Shown: piece after piece, positions 1 through 13,131 of the stretch
Layout: the number at the start of each line of letters is the position of its first letter
How positions within the stretch are numbered: the stretch's first letter is position 1
From: Corbicula japonica
Taxonomy: Eukaryota; Mollusca; Bivalvia; Venerida; Cyrenidae
Direction: 5' to 3'
Length of the DNA stretch: 64,000 nt
Assembly: GCA_038501625.1 (NCBI GenBank)
Contig: JAZAYU010000113.1
Coordinates: 248,001 to 312,000 of the forward strand
Notes under the pieces: model-generated
Told to the model about the DNA's origin: nothing
Database searches by the model: none
Seen by the model: the letters and a program-made list of their open reading frames with translations, nothing else
Made by a program: the position numbers and the translations under genes

Positions 1-44
1 GCTAGCTTATATATTTTGTATAGAAAAGGGCAAATATGTTCACT

Positions 45-145
45 GACCACTTATAGAAGAAACAGTTTACCTCCCCACACAACAGCTTAAAAGCGAAAAC
101 AGAGCATTTGTTTATAATGTGGCAAAACAATTTGCCATTTTGATA
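45..145 (+). repeat. Repeat family A, deleted copy
   Basis: The run of GAAGAAACAG, CCACAC, GAAAACAGAGCAT and then GGCAAAACAATTTGCC matches, in the same order but with deletions, the better copies at 1040-1275 and 56330-56520. It is a fragment of the dispersed family called A here. The rest of 1-790 shows nothing I can name. Confidence 0.4.
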
Positions 146-792
146 TACTTGAATTATAACTCTTAAGCCCAAATTGAAATGATATGTTAAATAATGGTAG
201 CCTGTCCTACCATATGTTATAAGTTTGCACCTAATCGTTACCATAGATATCACCTGGTGAATATCCTGCTTACTTTACTTCATGTGCCCCGTCTAAAAAA
301 GGTCATTAATACTGCCTTCATCTACTTGAATTTTTAGTGTTCGCATATTGTACAATCATGCGTTTTCGTCATTAAGGTAATACGTTCATTTTAGAAACTT
401 TAAGCTCGATTTTTTTTATTCCTGTCATCGTTGTCTTGCTGATTTGACGGTTGTTTGGTGTGTAATTCCAGTAAACTGACATTTTTTTGGTTATCAACCT
501 AGAAGTACACATTTGTAACCGAATATAAAACATTACAATGGAAAAACTACTTTCCAAGGAATTACATATACCAACAATATGGGTGAATAATCCAAAATGT
601 GTTAATGCTATGAATGTTAAATATTTAACCACAACGAACCCACAAACCTAGCTGACAATATCAAAAACGTTTCAGCACGTCTGTTTGACAGCGGTAACTA
701 CATGTCCATGCTTTAACACAATTTGTTTTCAGTTTCAGACCATTACGTGCCTTTTATGCTGAGTTTGTTTATAACTCCTTCAAATGTTTCAG

Positions 793-3700
793 AATCTCCT
801 GTGTAAAGAATTTAATGTAGACCTGATGGTACGGCCGAAAGAAAACGATGAAAGGAAATGTGATGTGTGCATGATAAATCAGGCTGGTAAGACTTTTTTG
901 CTGGTGTGTATATATGCTATATCTAAAAGATAAATATATCTTGCCGATTACTTTCTTTTTTAACTCGTAACACCACTGAACACAGTTATTTTACATTAAA
1001 ATCATTATTTATTTAAGTTTTAAGTGAACTATGCATATGAAGAAGGGCAACAACCAGAAGAAACAGCCTCTCCACACGGACAACAAGTAGAGAGGAAAAC
1101 AGAGCATGGATAATAAAACGATCAATTTCAAAATTGTACCCACTAACAATAAATGAGAAAGAGATATCGAGGGGTTACCGCAAAAAATGCCACTGGAGGC
1201 TTAACCCGGTTCTGGGGTGCACCAATCTCACACTTACCACAATAGGTTCTCATATGAGCAAACAAGTACAAGTTGTCAGTAAAGTAAAGTTACGGTTCAG
1301 TTATGAACAACCTTGTTCCATAATTACGATAACTTGTGCATCCTTTGGGTAAGTGGGGCAATTGGTAGCATGCTCGGGTGTAAGTTGATAGGCGCTGTAT
1401 CGTGGCGATGCTAGTTTGATTTATAATCCGAGTCTTGAAAATTGCTAAACAGTGTGATTTGTAAACTTGAAATGAGTTAATAACACGTTTGATAAAAAAT
1501 AAGATTAAAAGTCAATAAAATAACAACTAAAAAAAGCACCGGGCTTTAACCTTTTGTGTATCATGAATGTGCCATTAAACTCAATTTGAAGTTTGTTTTT
1601 AAAACCTTTCAGATAAAGAATACTTCGAAGACCATTTACATGAATGCAAACAAGCAATGGCAATATGTTCTGCGTGCAACTACAACTCACATTTTATCTC
1701 ACAGATGTGTTATTCTTGTAGGGCTACTGTAAAACCATTCTTAGGTAAGTATTTTAAGAGAACTAGAATAATACGTGATACCCGTTTTAATGGGATTTTA
1801 ACTATTTTGTTCTACTATGCACATTCGTAGTAGATAAGGTTTTTTTTTCGAAATACATGTTTCTAAATCACTAAAGGATTACTGACTGATGTGACTGCTG
1901 AAAATTTAATATTAAAGTGAGCAAATGAGGTCAATCGCCTACAAGTTTCAAAATCAGTTAAAATGAGTTGAAATTTCGTTTGTTGGTTTATTGCATTTAC
2001 ACGTTGTATTAACACTCATAGAGTAGCCCTGACGTTGGCCTAATGTTTATTGACCTTAAAGATGATGGTACAACTAAACTAATTTTGTTTTGCAAAGAGT
2101 GTATCTTTTTACTTAGAATAGTTTCATTGAACTTAGCTAAAAGTGACCCACCCAGAAAAATGTCAATATGGTAAGTAATAATTTAGTCATTCAGGCAAAA
2201 TTAAAACCTTGCTATTTATTTTCACCTCGAATTCGTTTAAACATTTATCCTTGGAAAATATTAATTTAAAGCCTTTTTAACTGCTGTGTACTGATACCTA
2301 CATGTTCATGTACTAATAAGGCTTTTAAATGTTATAAGCTTTTGCTTGATACACTTAATTGATATTTAAACTGAAGAACATAATTCCCGGTAGTACAAAA
2401 TTTATGCTTATACATTGACTTCTTCATCAGAGTGTTATAGTGTTGCAAATCATGTTCAAATCACAGCTAGATAGAGTACCTACATGTACTACATGTATGA
2501 TATGGTGGCCTTACAGTTAACATTTATGCAATATACAATATTTAAACCTTCTAGTAACATTATCCGTAACTTAGCTGTTTAAAAATGTCAAGTGAAGTGA
2601 ATAAATAGATAAATATATGAGGTTCATAAAAACGCCCAAATTGGTCAGCTGGTTGCTAATATTTTGCATTATAAAACCGAGTATAGAACTAAAAGGAATC
2701 TCGAAAATGGCCAACATGGTGCTGAGATATTGTCATTTGGGCTATTAAAAATGGAAATGGAAAGTAAAGTGAAACAAATAATAAGAATTTTAGTTCAAAC
2801 TGGTTACTCCTCATTTTTATATAGCCCTTACAGTGATCAAAATCAAAGTGGTACCTTTAAATGACAAAATAAAATGTTACGAAACTTTATAGACCGAAGT
2901 TAAACAACTTATTAGAGTATTTATTTAATGTGCTAAAAATAATTACATAGTATTTTTTTTACCTTATTTGTTTATTATGCCCCCAAAAAGTGGGAGGCAT
3001 ATAGAGTTGCACTCGTCCGTCCGTCCGTCCGTCTGTACGTACGTCCCAAAATCTTGTGGCATCAACTCCTCCTAAACTATTAAGCGGATTTCTATTAAAC
3101 TTACATAGATGATCAAGTAGGATGTGTATATAATCGTAGAGAAAGGATTTTTTTGTGCGACCATTTTTACCAGAGTAATGGCCCTTTGTTAATTTCAGTA
3201 ATTAAATCTTGTGGCGTCAACTCCTCCTAAACTATAATGCGGATTTCTTTCAAACTTGCACTGATGATCGAGCAGGATGTGTAGATAGAATATCGTAAAG
3301 AAAGGATTTTTTACTTCGACCATTTTTACCAGAGTTATAGCCTTTGCTTATTTCAGTAATAAAATCTTGTGGCAACTCCTCATTTACCATTGGACGGATT
3401 TCTTTCAAACTTATACACAATCATGATCAAGCTGGAAGTGTAGATGATCATAAAGATTTTTTCCGGCGATCATTTTTACCAGACGTATGGCCCTTTTTTA
3501 ATTTCACTTATACAATTTTGTGGCATCAACTCCACATAAACTAGTTTGCTGATTTCGTTCAAACGTGCACAGATGATAAGACATGATGTGTAGATTGTTG
3601 TAATTGACTTTGTCTTGCAACTATTTTCACCAGTGTTATGGCCATTTGTTTATGTTTGTCAATAAATTTTGTGGCCTTTACCCCCCCCCCCCCCCCCCCC

Positions 3701-6700
3701 ATTTGTTAATCATGGTTACCAAATGTTGTTAATACCTGGTACATAATTTTGTTACAAATGTTGTTGCAGTAGTGGGGGCATCAGTGTCCTGAGGACACAA
3801 TCTAATTTAAATAAGCATTTCTTTAAAAGTACATGTTGAAGCATAGAAATATGTGCTTTTGAACTTGCGGTATTGAATAAAATGAAAAAGGAACTTTGAA
3901 ATCCACTGAACATGACAAAAACGAAAATATTGCAGGCTCGGTTTGATTGAGCCTGTTCATGGGCAGTGATTGAAATGAGTATTGCTGGCTAATTAATTGT
4001 AAATAGTCCAGGGATGTTCCTACTCGGGCTAGTCAGACAATGGCTGACACTAAATAGTCCCAATTTTTTTGCCTTTTGGGGGCATTAAATGGCTAGTATG
4101 GCCTGAAAGGAACATGTTAAGTAAATGAGATGCTTTTACTGACACACTGATAGCAAATTTATGTTTGGAAATGCAGTATATGAAAAAAGGCCCTGGTTTT
4201 AGGACGGCATATGTAAAACAGTTTTGAAGTTCACACAGAAGTGAAAAAAACAGACCACCGGTTTCAAGGTGTCAAATCTCTGTTAATTGATACATGACCC
4301 CTACTTTTCTTGCTGGAAATGGACAGTAGAAACAATTAGCTTTAAAAGCATGTAAGTTAGCCCTTATTAAAATGGTACCAGCTATGATTGCCAGCCTTTT
4401 GAAACATGTCATGTTTACTACAGTTTATATAGGGAAGTCTATTTACAGGTCTTACACCTATAAGAAGTACAAGTGGAGGGCAGCATTTGAATATTTATAT
4501 TGTCTGCAATGTTATTTTCCACTAAAATTGTATGCTGACCAATTTTAAGCAAATTTGAAAGTCAAAAATCAGTTTAACTGTGTTACAGGAGGCAAACTTA
4601 GGTTTTAATTAGGTTTGGGGTCATTTTTAACTGTTTTTGCCTTAAAAATGCCACAATTGATACCCTGTGTGGCCCACTTTGCATGTGTCAGCTCAAAAAG
4701 TGAGTTGCTTTTATTAGTTGAGATGTTTTCCTATTATTCATAACCATGTTTTTGAGAAATTTGATAATTTTCAATTTTTATTAGCAAGAAATGAATTCTT
4801 AGGTTTAGCCGCTTGGCCGCAAACGCGTACCAGAATAGGTGGTGTTGGAAAATTCCTCATATTGAGTTCATTTTTGCTAACTGAGCTGAAACTTGGTAGA
4901 TATATTGCAAACATTATATTATTGAATAAAAACAGAAAATATAAGATATTGAAAAACACAAGTTTTCTTATAGGCTAATTACTTGTAAATAGTCCAGCGG
5001 ATGTTCCTACTCGGGCTAGTCAGACAATGGCTGACACTAAATAGTCCCAATTTTTTTGCCTTTTGGGGGCATTAAATGGCTAGTATGGCCTGAAAGGAAC
5101 ATGTTACGTAAATGAGATGCTTTTACTGACACACTGATAGCAAATTTATGTTTGGAAATGCAGTATATGAAAAAAGGCCCTGGTTTTAGGACGGCATATG
5201 TAAAACAGTTTTGAAGTTCACACAGAAGTGAAAAAACAGACCACCGGTTTCAAGGTGTCAAATCTCTGTTAATTGATACTGATATTGACCCCTACTTTTC
5301 TTGCTGGAAATGGACAGTAGAAACAATTAGCTTTAAAAGCATGTAAGTTAGCCCTTATTAAAATGGTACCAGCTATGATTGCCAGCCTTTTGAAACATGT
5401 CATGTTTACTATAGTTTATATAGGGAAGTCTATTTACAGGTCTTACACCTGCTGCTCACGCCGTCTAGCCCCGGGCTAAGCGCAAAAGATTTAAGATCGA
5501 AAAGATCGAAAATCGATAAATATAAGAAATTTTGTCACATTACAGACCAACCCGTGTATGCCACTAATGATCAAAATATGACAAGTTTGAGATATGGCAG
5601 TATTTGCATGATGTCACATTCCTGACAATTTTAGCTGAAATGTTTCTATGGGAGTTGCAGACACGTGCATTTTCAATAGAGGTGATAATAATATAATCAT
5701 TGCATTTAGAAACATTAAACAAAATGACATTTGCTTTGTTCGGTGGCATTTGAAGTTTCTGTTTCATCTATATATAGCACGAAAACCCCACCTTCTCACC
5801 TTTTAAAAGACCTACTTGAAAAAAATAGTAACAATCACTGCATAAAATCATCACTGGAAATATAAATAATAAAACAAATTCACAGTTAAATGACTTTGAA
5901 ACCATCTGACTTTTGCACATAAAACCATTTGCTCCATCTGATCTAGATCGACAAAACACGGACTGTTTACAGTCCATAATTATACAAAACGTGTACACTG
6001 CTAAGGTAAAATGCAATACAAAATATAATTATAGTTCACTGAAAGCTTATTATCAATTTGGTATTGTTAATTGATAAACATTTTTAGTGATGTTACTAAA
6101 AGGTCACACACGTTTCGTAGAATTGCATTATCGGTTATTTGATGTAAAGCGCACGAAACCCCGAATTATTTGTTATGAGAACGCAACCCATTGATACGAA
6201 TGGTAGGATTCAGTGTCGATCATTTCAAACAAAAAGCCGATAAAATTAAAGTCAGCAACTGTGTTACAGTTTCACTTATCCTATGTTCATAACTTATGTA
6301 TTATTTACAGGAGAACGGTGGGGAGCTCTTTTGGTAGCAGGCGAAGGTTCCGAGAAGGATAAAACGGAAGCGGAAATATTTCAAAGAGATGTTGACTCCA
6401 TTAAAAAGGTTATTGAATCTGGTTCTCTACCAATAGCGTAAGTATACTGACCTTGGGAATACTATAACGATTTTTGATGTTGGATGTCTATTGAAAAGTA
6501 CATAAATTTATTATTTAACTTTATGGAAATAAACAATAACTCGTAATAACTTCTATTAAACGATTGATAGTGTTAAATTAAAAAAAAACCTGTTAGCTTT
6601 TTTCTTAATTGTTAATGGCCCTGGATTATTGAAACGGTATTTTGAAGAATCTTCTCTCTTTGGCGTCTGAAATAAACGATTTATACGGAGTTTACCTGGG

Positions 6701-8614
6701 AAATTTACTTGTAACGTATTTTAAAATATTCAAATTGATAAACACACGACATCACGTGTTCTAGATAGTCTTTATTCATCAGTCTAATGACTGTATTTAT
6801 GTTTACTCCATCATAACGGGTGGTGTTTATGGAAATAACTTACCAATTACGCGGTCATAAGAAGGCAAAATGGATTGTGTGAAATTAACTTTTAGGCAGT
6901 GTTTTCTGTGCGTATTTCACTTAAAAACGTTTTATTTATAAATGATAGTGTCTCTAGCTGGGAGCGAATACTATTAACCAAATTGAATCAAATATTTATG
7001 AAACAAGACAAATATAATGTGCGCATATTGCATGCACTGTTTTCTGAACCTGTTTTTGGCAGTCATCATGTGCTGACCCCTGTCCACGCCGTTAAGTCCA
7101 CCGAATGTGAACTGTGAACATGTTGATCCACCCCAGAGAATGGGCACATAAGTTGTTTAAGATTAATACAAAAGAGAAATTTGCTTGTCATGAATAGCTA
7201 TATTCGGAACACACAACCTCCCCAAACAGCTCTAATTTAGATTTGAACATGTGTTAATAATAATATAATTTCAAATAACATCAGATACATTTGATGAAAC
7301 GGTCCTTGACAAAACTGGGTGTTTTAATGTGTAACAGGTTTAACACTTACCCTCACAATTAAAAAAAAGCAAGTTGCTTTAGTGAATTAATTCCAACCCA
7401 CCGACATCTTGCCAAAATTCGCACACAAACACTCACGCACAAAACATAAGAAGCTTATTAGATGTATATGTAATGGGCAGGGACTCGATGACCTTTCTGA
7501 GTCTTCAAGGTTCTTATACAAGATTTCCCTATAAACCTTCATAAACTCATAAAACCCTGCCACCGTCGAGCAACCAAAAAGTTAAGCATAATGATCAACT
7601 GTTATTAGGTTAATCACCAGGCATGCAGAGCGCTGAAGAGTATCATGCTAGTATACTAACCTTTCTTTTTGAAACAGATTATGTTTACGAATAACCGATA
7701 GAATTTAACATTGCCTTTTTTGAAGTTCGTTTAAGGAAAAAATATTTCAACTAATCACGCTAAACAAGTAAAAATACGCGTATGCAACTGCAAACAATCT
7801 GTTTTTATTTTATCTTGATTTGATAAAATAAAAGAATTTTAGTAATTAAACACGTCAACTGTATAATAACATAAAATGCAAAGAAAGTTTTTAAATTACT
7901 ATGTTATATTTTAGGAAAGAGAACGTCGAAACAATTATATCAGATGGGACTGAATTTCTACCTAATCTGAAGAAGAGTATAGCGAAATTTAAAGATAAAT
8001 GCGTAACACCATCTACTATGCTAATTTACTTCTCATGCCACGGCGAACACACAATGTCTAAAACTGATCAACAGACTGGCGAAAGTAACAGAACTTGTGA
8101 TTCTAATCAAATAACCGACAATGCTTCATCTAATGGTCTGGAAGAAAAGCATCGTTTCCTGGTCGGGTCAAATGGCATCACATTGAATTCATTAACCGAA
8201 GAGTTGGAAACGATGGAACATGTAGAAACGTTTGTCATTATTCTAGATAGATGTTATGCTCCAGATATAAACATTGACAGAAAACATGTGATTCAACTCA
8301 ATTCGTGTCAACCAGACGAGAAAGCGGAAGCAACCAAAGAGCAGAGCAGTTTTACTAAGTTCTTAGTGCAAGCTCTTGAAGGAAAATCATGTAAAGTAAC
8401 ATGTGAAATATGCAAAAATTCTCCAGTCAAGCTTAATGACTACATATCGGTAGCAGATTTATTTCAATACATCACGAAACATTTAGCGCCAAAGCAGAAT
8501 CCTCTAGTAGCTTTCAAAGGAACAAAATTGCATATCGCCTACATTGTACGTAAAGATTTTGAGTGTCATACTACAGATTTAGAAGAATGCTTGACGAAAT
8601 TTAACAAAAGATAA
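793..8614 (+). CDS. Caspase-like (peptidase C14) protein with Cys/His-rich N-terminal part; 3' four exons
   Basis: Coding exons are inferred at 793-886, 1613-1744, 6311-6437 and 7915-8614 (TAA stop). Each internal edge has AG and GT, and phases agree across all three introns (1, 1, 2). Exons 1-2 encode CxxC (KCDVC), a His/Cys cluster (HLHEC), then CSAC and CYSC, which suggests a small zinc-binding region of unrecognised type. Exon 3 starts the C14 fold (WGALLVAG). Exon 4 has the catalytic His in FSCHGEH (8039-8041) and the presumed catalytic Cys in IILDRCYA (8252-8254), followed by a region resembling the small subunit. The Cys context DRC is not the caspase QACRG but is typical of divergent C14 proteins. 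Family proteins cut substrates after Asp or basic residues; the substrate here is unknown. The start codon and earlier exons are not visible and may lie left of the window. Confidence 0.75.
1040..1275 (+). repeat. Repeat family A copy (intron 1 of the caspase-like gene)
   Basis: This copy shares with 56330-56520 the ordered blocks GAGCATGG(A/T)TAATAAAA, TGATCA/CGATCAATTTC, GAGGGGTTA, GGTTCT(G/A)GGGTGC, CTCACACTT and AGGTTCTCAT. Inverted copies lie at 39780-40100, 41150-41240 and 56660-56960. It lacks a long reading frame. A SINE-like or other non-autonomous element is likely, but no tRNA-type promoter boxes could be confirmed. Confidence 0.6.
2976..3805. repeat. TATGCCCCCA-ended element with internal tandem units
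   Basis: The left end reads TATGCCCCCA and the right end TGGGGGCAT (3773-3781), so the ends are inverted. A (CCGT)n run follows at about 3018. Inside are four degenerate units of about 130-160 bp, each with 'AATCTTGTGGC...CAACTCCTC', 'GGATTTCTTTCAAACTT', 'GATGATC' and 'CCATTTTTACCAGAG'. A poly-C run lies at 3681-3700. This general type is common in bivalve genomes; no protein is encoded. A related GTCCGTC-bearing element lies at 49945-50580. Confidence 0.65.
3870..3956 (+). repeat. Dispersed repeat fragment ending GCAGGCTCGGTTTGATTGAGCCTG
   Basis: GAAAATATTGCAGGCTCGG and the following short palindrome (AGGCTC...GAGCCT) recur in reverse orientation at 22655-22740, with similar sequence further upstream (CTTTGAAA.CCACTGAA). 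It is a dispersed element end, of unknown class. Confidence 0.5.
3987..4459 (+). repeat. Direct duplication, copy 1 (~473 bp)
   Basis: This segment runs from GGCTAATTA to GTCTTACACCT and recurs almost unchanged at 4973-5450, with about 513 bp between. There are only a handful of substitutions and small indels (e.g. CCAGGGATG against CCAGCGGATG). No coding frame is visible. It could be a local duplication, or the direct repeats of a very short LTR-type element. Confidence 0.8.
4973..5450 (+). repeat. Direct duplication, copy 2 (~478 bp)
   Basis: Second copy of the segment at 3987-4459. After it the sequence changes to GCTGCTCACGCCGTCTAGCC, which is absent after copy 1, so the right boundary is sharp at about 5450. 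Confidence 0.8.
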
Positions 8615-10128
8615 GGTATATTAAGGACGTTGACGCTGACATTGTACACTTTAAGTATATCAGAAGAGTAGCTATCCGTCAATTCAAGTGGATTCGTAAT
8701 TTTGCTAGGGCATGCCCCTCACAGAAAATTGTGAAAAAAGGTGCAAGGTGCAGTTTTAGTGCATTCAGAGCTTTCTGAAGAAAATTATGTGGATTATTAT
8801 TGCCGCCTAATCGAGTATAGGCAGCTCATCGCCTGCAAATGATAAAAAACTGTGTTATAAAATGAATCTCATGGAAAAAACGTATAAGGGAAACTCCGTT
8901 GTATAGAGGACTAAACACATTCATGTGTTGGTTTTGTATTGCCATTCCGAGTGGTTCTTAAAATAAGCAGAACTTGATGTCATTCACAAACAATTTAGGA
9001 TGATCCTAAAATCGTAAACCGAAGTTCTGTACAGTTGTCAGTGTACTATAGACCAAGTTTCATCATCATGTTAATATGTTCAATAATTGTTGAGATATGT
9101 TTATGCTAATGCTATTTCAGCTAATGTGTATAACCAGCCCGTCCATCCCCCCACCCTTCATCCTTTCCTCATCTATTCACTCACTCACTTGCCTACTCAC
9201 TCGTTAATTCCTTCACTAATAGTTTAATAGTCATTTTATTCTGTTATAAGCATGAACGAAGTAAGGAAAGATGTGTGTTTGCGTTTATAAATACCTTTTA
9301 ATTCTTACATTTGCATGAGAGGTTTTATGGGGTTTTTAACTTACCTTCGGCTAAAAGGCACGTACATGTGTACATGTGCTAAAATACATTGTGTTTATTG
9401 ATTTATTTTTTTCCATTTTCCATTACATTTAGATACTATTACAGGAAAAAAAAATATCAAGCAGTTATGATGAAACTGGCATTTATATAAATTTACTTTA
9501 GCATAATTATTGTTCTTTTTATATTTACATCTACGTGTTTAATTATAGTTAGTTTTTAAAATTTCATCAAACAAAACAAAATGCAAATTATATTCGAGTA
9601 CACTTAGCTTTTATTTCTGTATACAAAGCATTTTGTTTCAATGTTAATAAACTCGTCAGAGATGCAATATGTTCTTGTTACATTATTTAAAGAACATACA
9701 CGTAAACTATGATTGGTTGCAACTAAACAATATGAGAGTGACCACCAATCATATGCTTCCCCGTGATCTGGGTTTTATACCAAAATGTCAAAAAGGGACT
9801 ATAAGGGTAAATTTTGGCCCTATGCAAAACTGTTGACGATATACATGGTTGGTAGGATAAATACAAATTATATGATATACAGCATTTTAAATATGATCTT
9901 CCATGCTATGTTACCTTTGCAGCCATATAGATTGAAATCGTATTTTATTTAATATGACATATTTTAATGTTAATGTTACAACAACTTTTCTTCTTAAACT
10001 TAGGTTTTCCTACCACACATCAAAACTGAAGGACAAGAGAATCTGTTTGCATTACTGTTGTCATGGAAACAATTAAAAATTTATAACATTGCAAAATTTG
10101 ATACTCGTTCTTGCTAATGCTTCGATAA
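8615..10128. other. 3' flank of the caspase-like gene; no gene seen
   Basis: AT-rich sequence with a CCAT/CACT-rich low-complexity stretch near 9135-9215. AATAAA-type signals occur, but none can be assigned. No exon-like reading frame was found on either strand. Confidence 0.4.
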
Positions 10129-10828
10129 TTAAGAGCCTGTGTCACCAACCATTGAGCTTCGGCTATATAAAGGTTGGAAACTCAAAAAAATAGAATTTAT
10201 TTTTTTGTGTAAATAATTAATCTATATCAACTTCCAAGTTATTTTTTGTGTGGCATATTTGTCAGAAAGTTGTCGTTGCCATGGCAACCAACAGTTTTTC
10301 CATGTATAACAGCATTTACCTACTGCCCACTTTTAGAGAGAAACTATCAGTGGCAAAATGGATTTGCAATAGAAAACTTTAATGTGAATTGTTCTAAACC
10401 ATTTTATTGATCAAAAGAGATGATAGCATTGCCAACTTTACTCATTTCTTTAATGTTTGTAAATGTTTAAACCCTCATCTGGTAGGGGTAGCCATTAGTT
10501 TTTTGTTAAAATTCATATGAAATTTTCTCAACCCTGCAACCATATCCAGGCTATTTATTGATACTGCCAAAAACAGCATTCTTTCTTCTTCAATAATCAC
10601 TAATAAAATCGGGGAGCAAATTCAATACAATGGTGGTAAAGAAGGTACTAAAATGTGCCTGACGTCCTTAATTTCCACTGAGTTACCTCCCTTTCCAGCT
10701 CTTCTAAAATAAACAAAGTTTCCAAAATGGCACATTGTTTATCTTTTGGAATTTCTTAAATCAATGGAAGACAATACTTACTGGGAAAATGATGGAAAAC
10801 AAGCAAATTGTGCATCTTAAGAACTGCA

Positions 10829-10922
10829 ATGGTACTAAATAGAGTTGGTAAAGCCTCCACAACCTACAGACAAGCTTTACAAGTGTGGAAGGAGTTTGGT
10901 GTTTTTATTCCAGTTGGAGGAG
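10829..10922 (+). pseudogene. Exon-like fragment inside the TTAA element
   Basis: An ATG followed by 31 open codons (starts MVLNRVGKAS, includes YRQALQVWKEFG) ends at a good donor (G/GTAGGT). The next candidate exon, after TTTTTACAG at 11440, has in-frame stops in the matching phase. It may be the start of a decayed transposon gene; the family is not recognised. Confidence 0.3.
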
Positions 10923-11814
10923 GTAGGTAGAAATAAAGTTATTTTCACTTCTATGAGGCAGTCAATTATATAATACTTTTTGAGCTTGTTTTACAAGAAA
11001 TGCAATAAATAATACATATTACTTGACATAATGTTTATTTCAACTTTTATTTTGAGCTATGCATGTCTGTTTCATTACTGATGGGAGCCTATATCTAAAT
11101 ATAGAAAATATTGAAAATAGAAAATTTTCAGATTGTTGCTCTGGTAACTTGATCTGCATTCACTGCCATTTAATGCAAAAGTACATGGCATACATCAGTT
11201 TTTGGCTCTTGTTTTTTGGTTAGGGTAATTGATTTTCATTGCTTCTGAAAAAAACTGTGCCCACTCACAGTGTACTGTGTGTATGAAAATTAATAGTTAC
11301 CACAGGGGAAAGTTACACAAACCTGACTGCATTTTTATAGTGATGCATAGATTAATGAGGTATTATTAACTCTGATGGTATTTCTAGTATTTAAAATACT
11401 GGAATAGTTTTTTAATCCAAGTGTTGTTTTATTTTTACAGTGACCAGATAGAAATCAGAATGTACTATCAACAGTGAATACATGTGACCCAGGAGTGGTA
11501 AGTGATTTTCATTGCTTCTGAAAAAAAACTTAATAATAATAATACACAATGGACACCCAGGTTCAGTATAGCATAAATATAGTTGTTGTACTTTTAATCT
11601 TGAAATTTAATAAAAAAAATATTGGAAATGATATGATTGGAATAGTAAAGACTGCCTTTGTTTTGACAGCTCTTGTAACAAAATTATCAAACTATAAAAT
11701 GTTTTTAAACCCTGTGAACACAATAAAATACTGATGTAATCAACTGTTATTAAAACTTAATTGAATTCCAAAACAAGAAAATCATTTTGACAGATAAAAC
11801 TGTTTTTGTAGGTG

Positions 11815-12164
11815 TGAACTCAGACCACTGATACAGATTGTGATAGCCTTTGGTTACCAGGGAGTCAGTACACAGAACAGGGAAGCCAAGATTATGAAAT
11901 ACTTAAATTAGAAATATCACATAACCAGAAGAAAAGGCGAGCATTGGACAGTTTCTTAGAATGTTGTGGACCAAGTCCAGTGAAAAAACAACAACAGTTT
12001 AAACAAATTGGACAGAAGGATCAGCTCGCACTAAAAAAGACTATCTGGCTAAAGCTTCCAAAATATTTGAACAAGTCCTTCAAGTTATTGCACCAAGTCA
12101 AGAACATTTATTGGCAGAGGCATTTGTAGTTGCACAACAGCCCACATTACAACAAAATGACTAG
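11815..12164 (+). pseudogene. Frameshifted exon fragment inside the TTAA element
   Basis: After an acceptor (TTTTTGTAG), one frame is open through a basic stretch (QKKRRALDSFL, then CCGPSPVKK). From about 12025 a different frame looks like protein (RTKKDYLAKASKIFEQ, then VIAPSQEHLLAEAF) and ends at TAG 12162-12164. A single indel near 12020-12035 would explain the switch. This is probably the C-terminal part of a broken transposon-borne gene. I do not recognise the family. Confidence 0.35.
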
Positions 12165-12986
12165 CAAATGACAGGTGTTAATAGAGGGTATTGTTTTAGC
12201 AAGTGTAACATAGAAATACATCACTAGTGTAACATATATTTATCTTTTACAGCTCAAAACAACTTTTCTGGTTATTTTTGTTAGTGTTTTCTTGAAGAAT
12301 TTTCATTGTAGAATTTGTCAGTGTCTGTTTATGACATTATGACATGTCGTCTTGTTCTAAAACTTAAACATATTTTCTAAAATTCCAATTTGGAATATAA
12401 TTGCTGTATGGGCCCAGTGTGAATAAGCAGTGAAAATAAAAGTGTTAATCCACAGTTACAAAACTGGGAAATATCACTTAATTTTTCTAAAAAAATCTGT
12501 GTTATTCACTGGCAAGCAAAAAATAACAGTAATCATGAATGATACTTTTTCTTGCATACTCAACAAAAGTGTCAATTCATCTATGTAGACACAGATAAAT
12601 ATATCTTATTCTGGTTTTTAAGATGAAATGTAAATGATTTCCTTTTAAACTAAGTCTGATCTCATGATTATGTTCAAAATGTTAAAAACAAACATGATTT
12701 CATTAATGGCACAAAAGTCGTCTTTTACAGGCATTGCAAGACAACTTTTTAGCACTGGTGAAAGATGGTGTGCACAAATTAAATATGTTAACAGCTTTCA
12801 TATAAAGACATTTCATGAATAATCAAAACCCATTAGGAAACCCAGTCTTAATTGTGTCAGCAATAATGTAATAAAAATTCTTATCAAATATTTTGAGGCA
12901 ATTACTTTTCACACTCCCTATGTATAACATCTTTTACCCTTTTCTCCATGTACATATATATGGGCTTTGTTGCTTGTGTAACCAAT

Positions 12987-13131
12987 GTAGATCCAGATCA
13001 GCTGGCAAATCATTGCTGTCTGATGTGGCTCAACACTGGTTGCCTCTTGATCAGAAGTTATCCAATGAATCTAAAAGCAAACTAAAGATCCTGATCAGAT
13101 GGCTCAGGTATGTGGGCTGATCTGGATCTAC
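12987..13131. repeat. Short inverted-repeat element, TIR GTAGATCCAGATCAGC
   Basis: GTAGATCCAGATCAGC at the left end is matched by its exact inverse at the right end, 145 bp in all. Related copies lie at 13792-13839 and, degraded, at 31721-31770 and 32255-32304. This is a MITE-like family with no coding capacity. Confidence 0.65.

Larger units (their letters stand above)
1745..6310 (+). other. Intron 2 of the caspase-like gene (repeat-filled)
   Basis: The donor is GGTAAGT and the acceptor TTATTTACAG. This 4.57-kb intron contains the TATGCCCCCA-ended element, a fragment shared with 22655-22740, and the ~475-bp direct duplication. The stretches 1750-2970 and 5460-6300 are AT-rich and show no gene. 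Confidence 0.65.

Noticed and set aside
5564..6016. Two - strand frames in the caspase-like gene intron
   Set aside because: Short, no motif and no splice sites in phase; not supported as genes.
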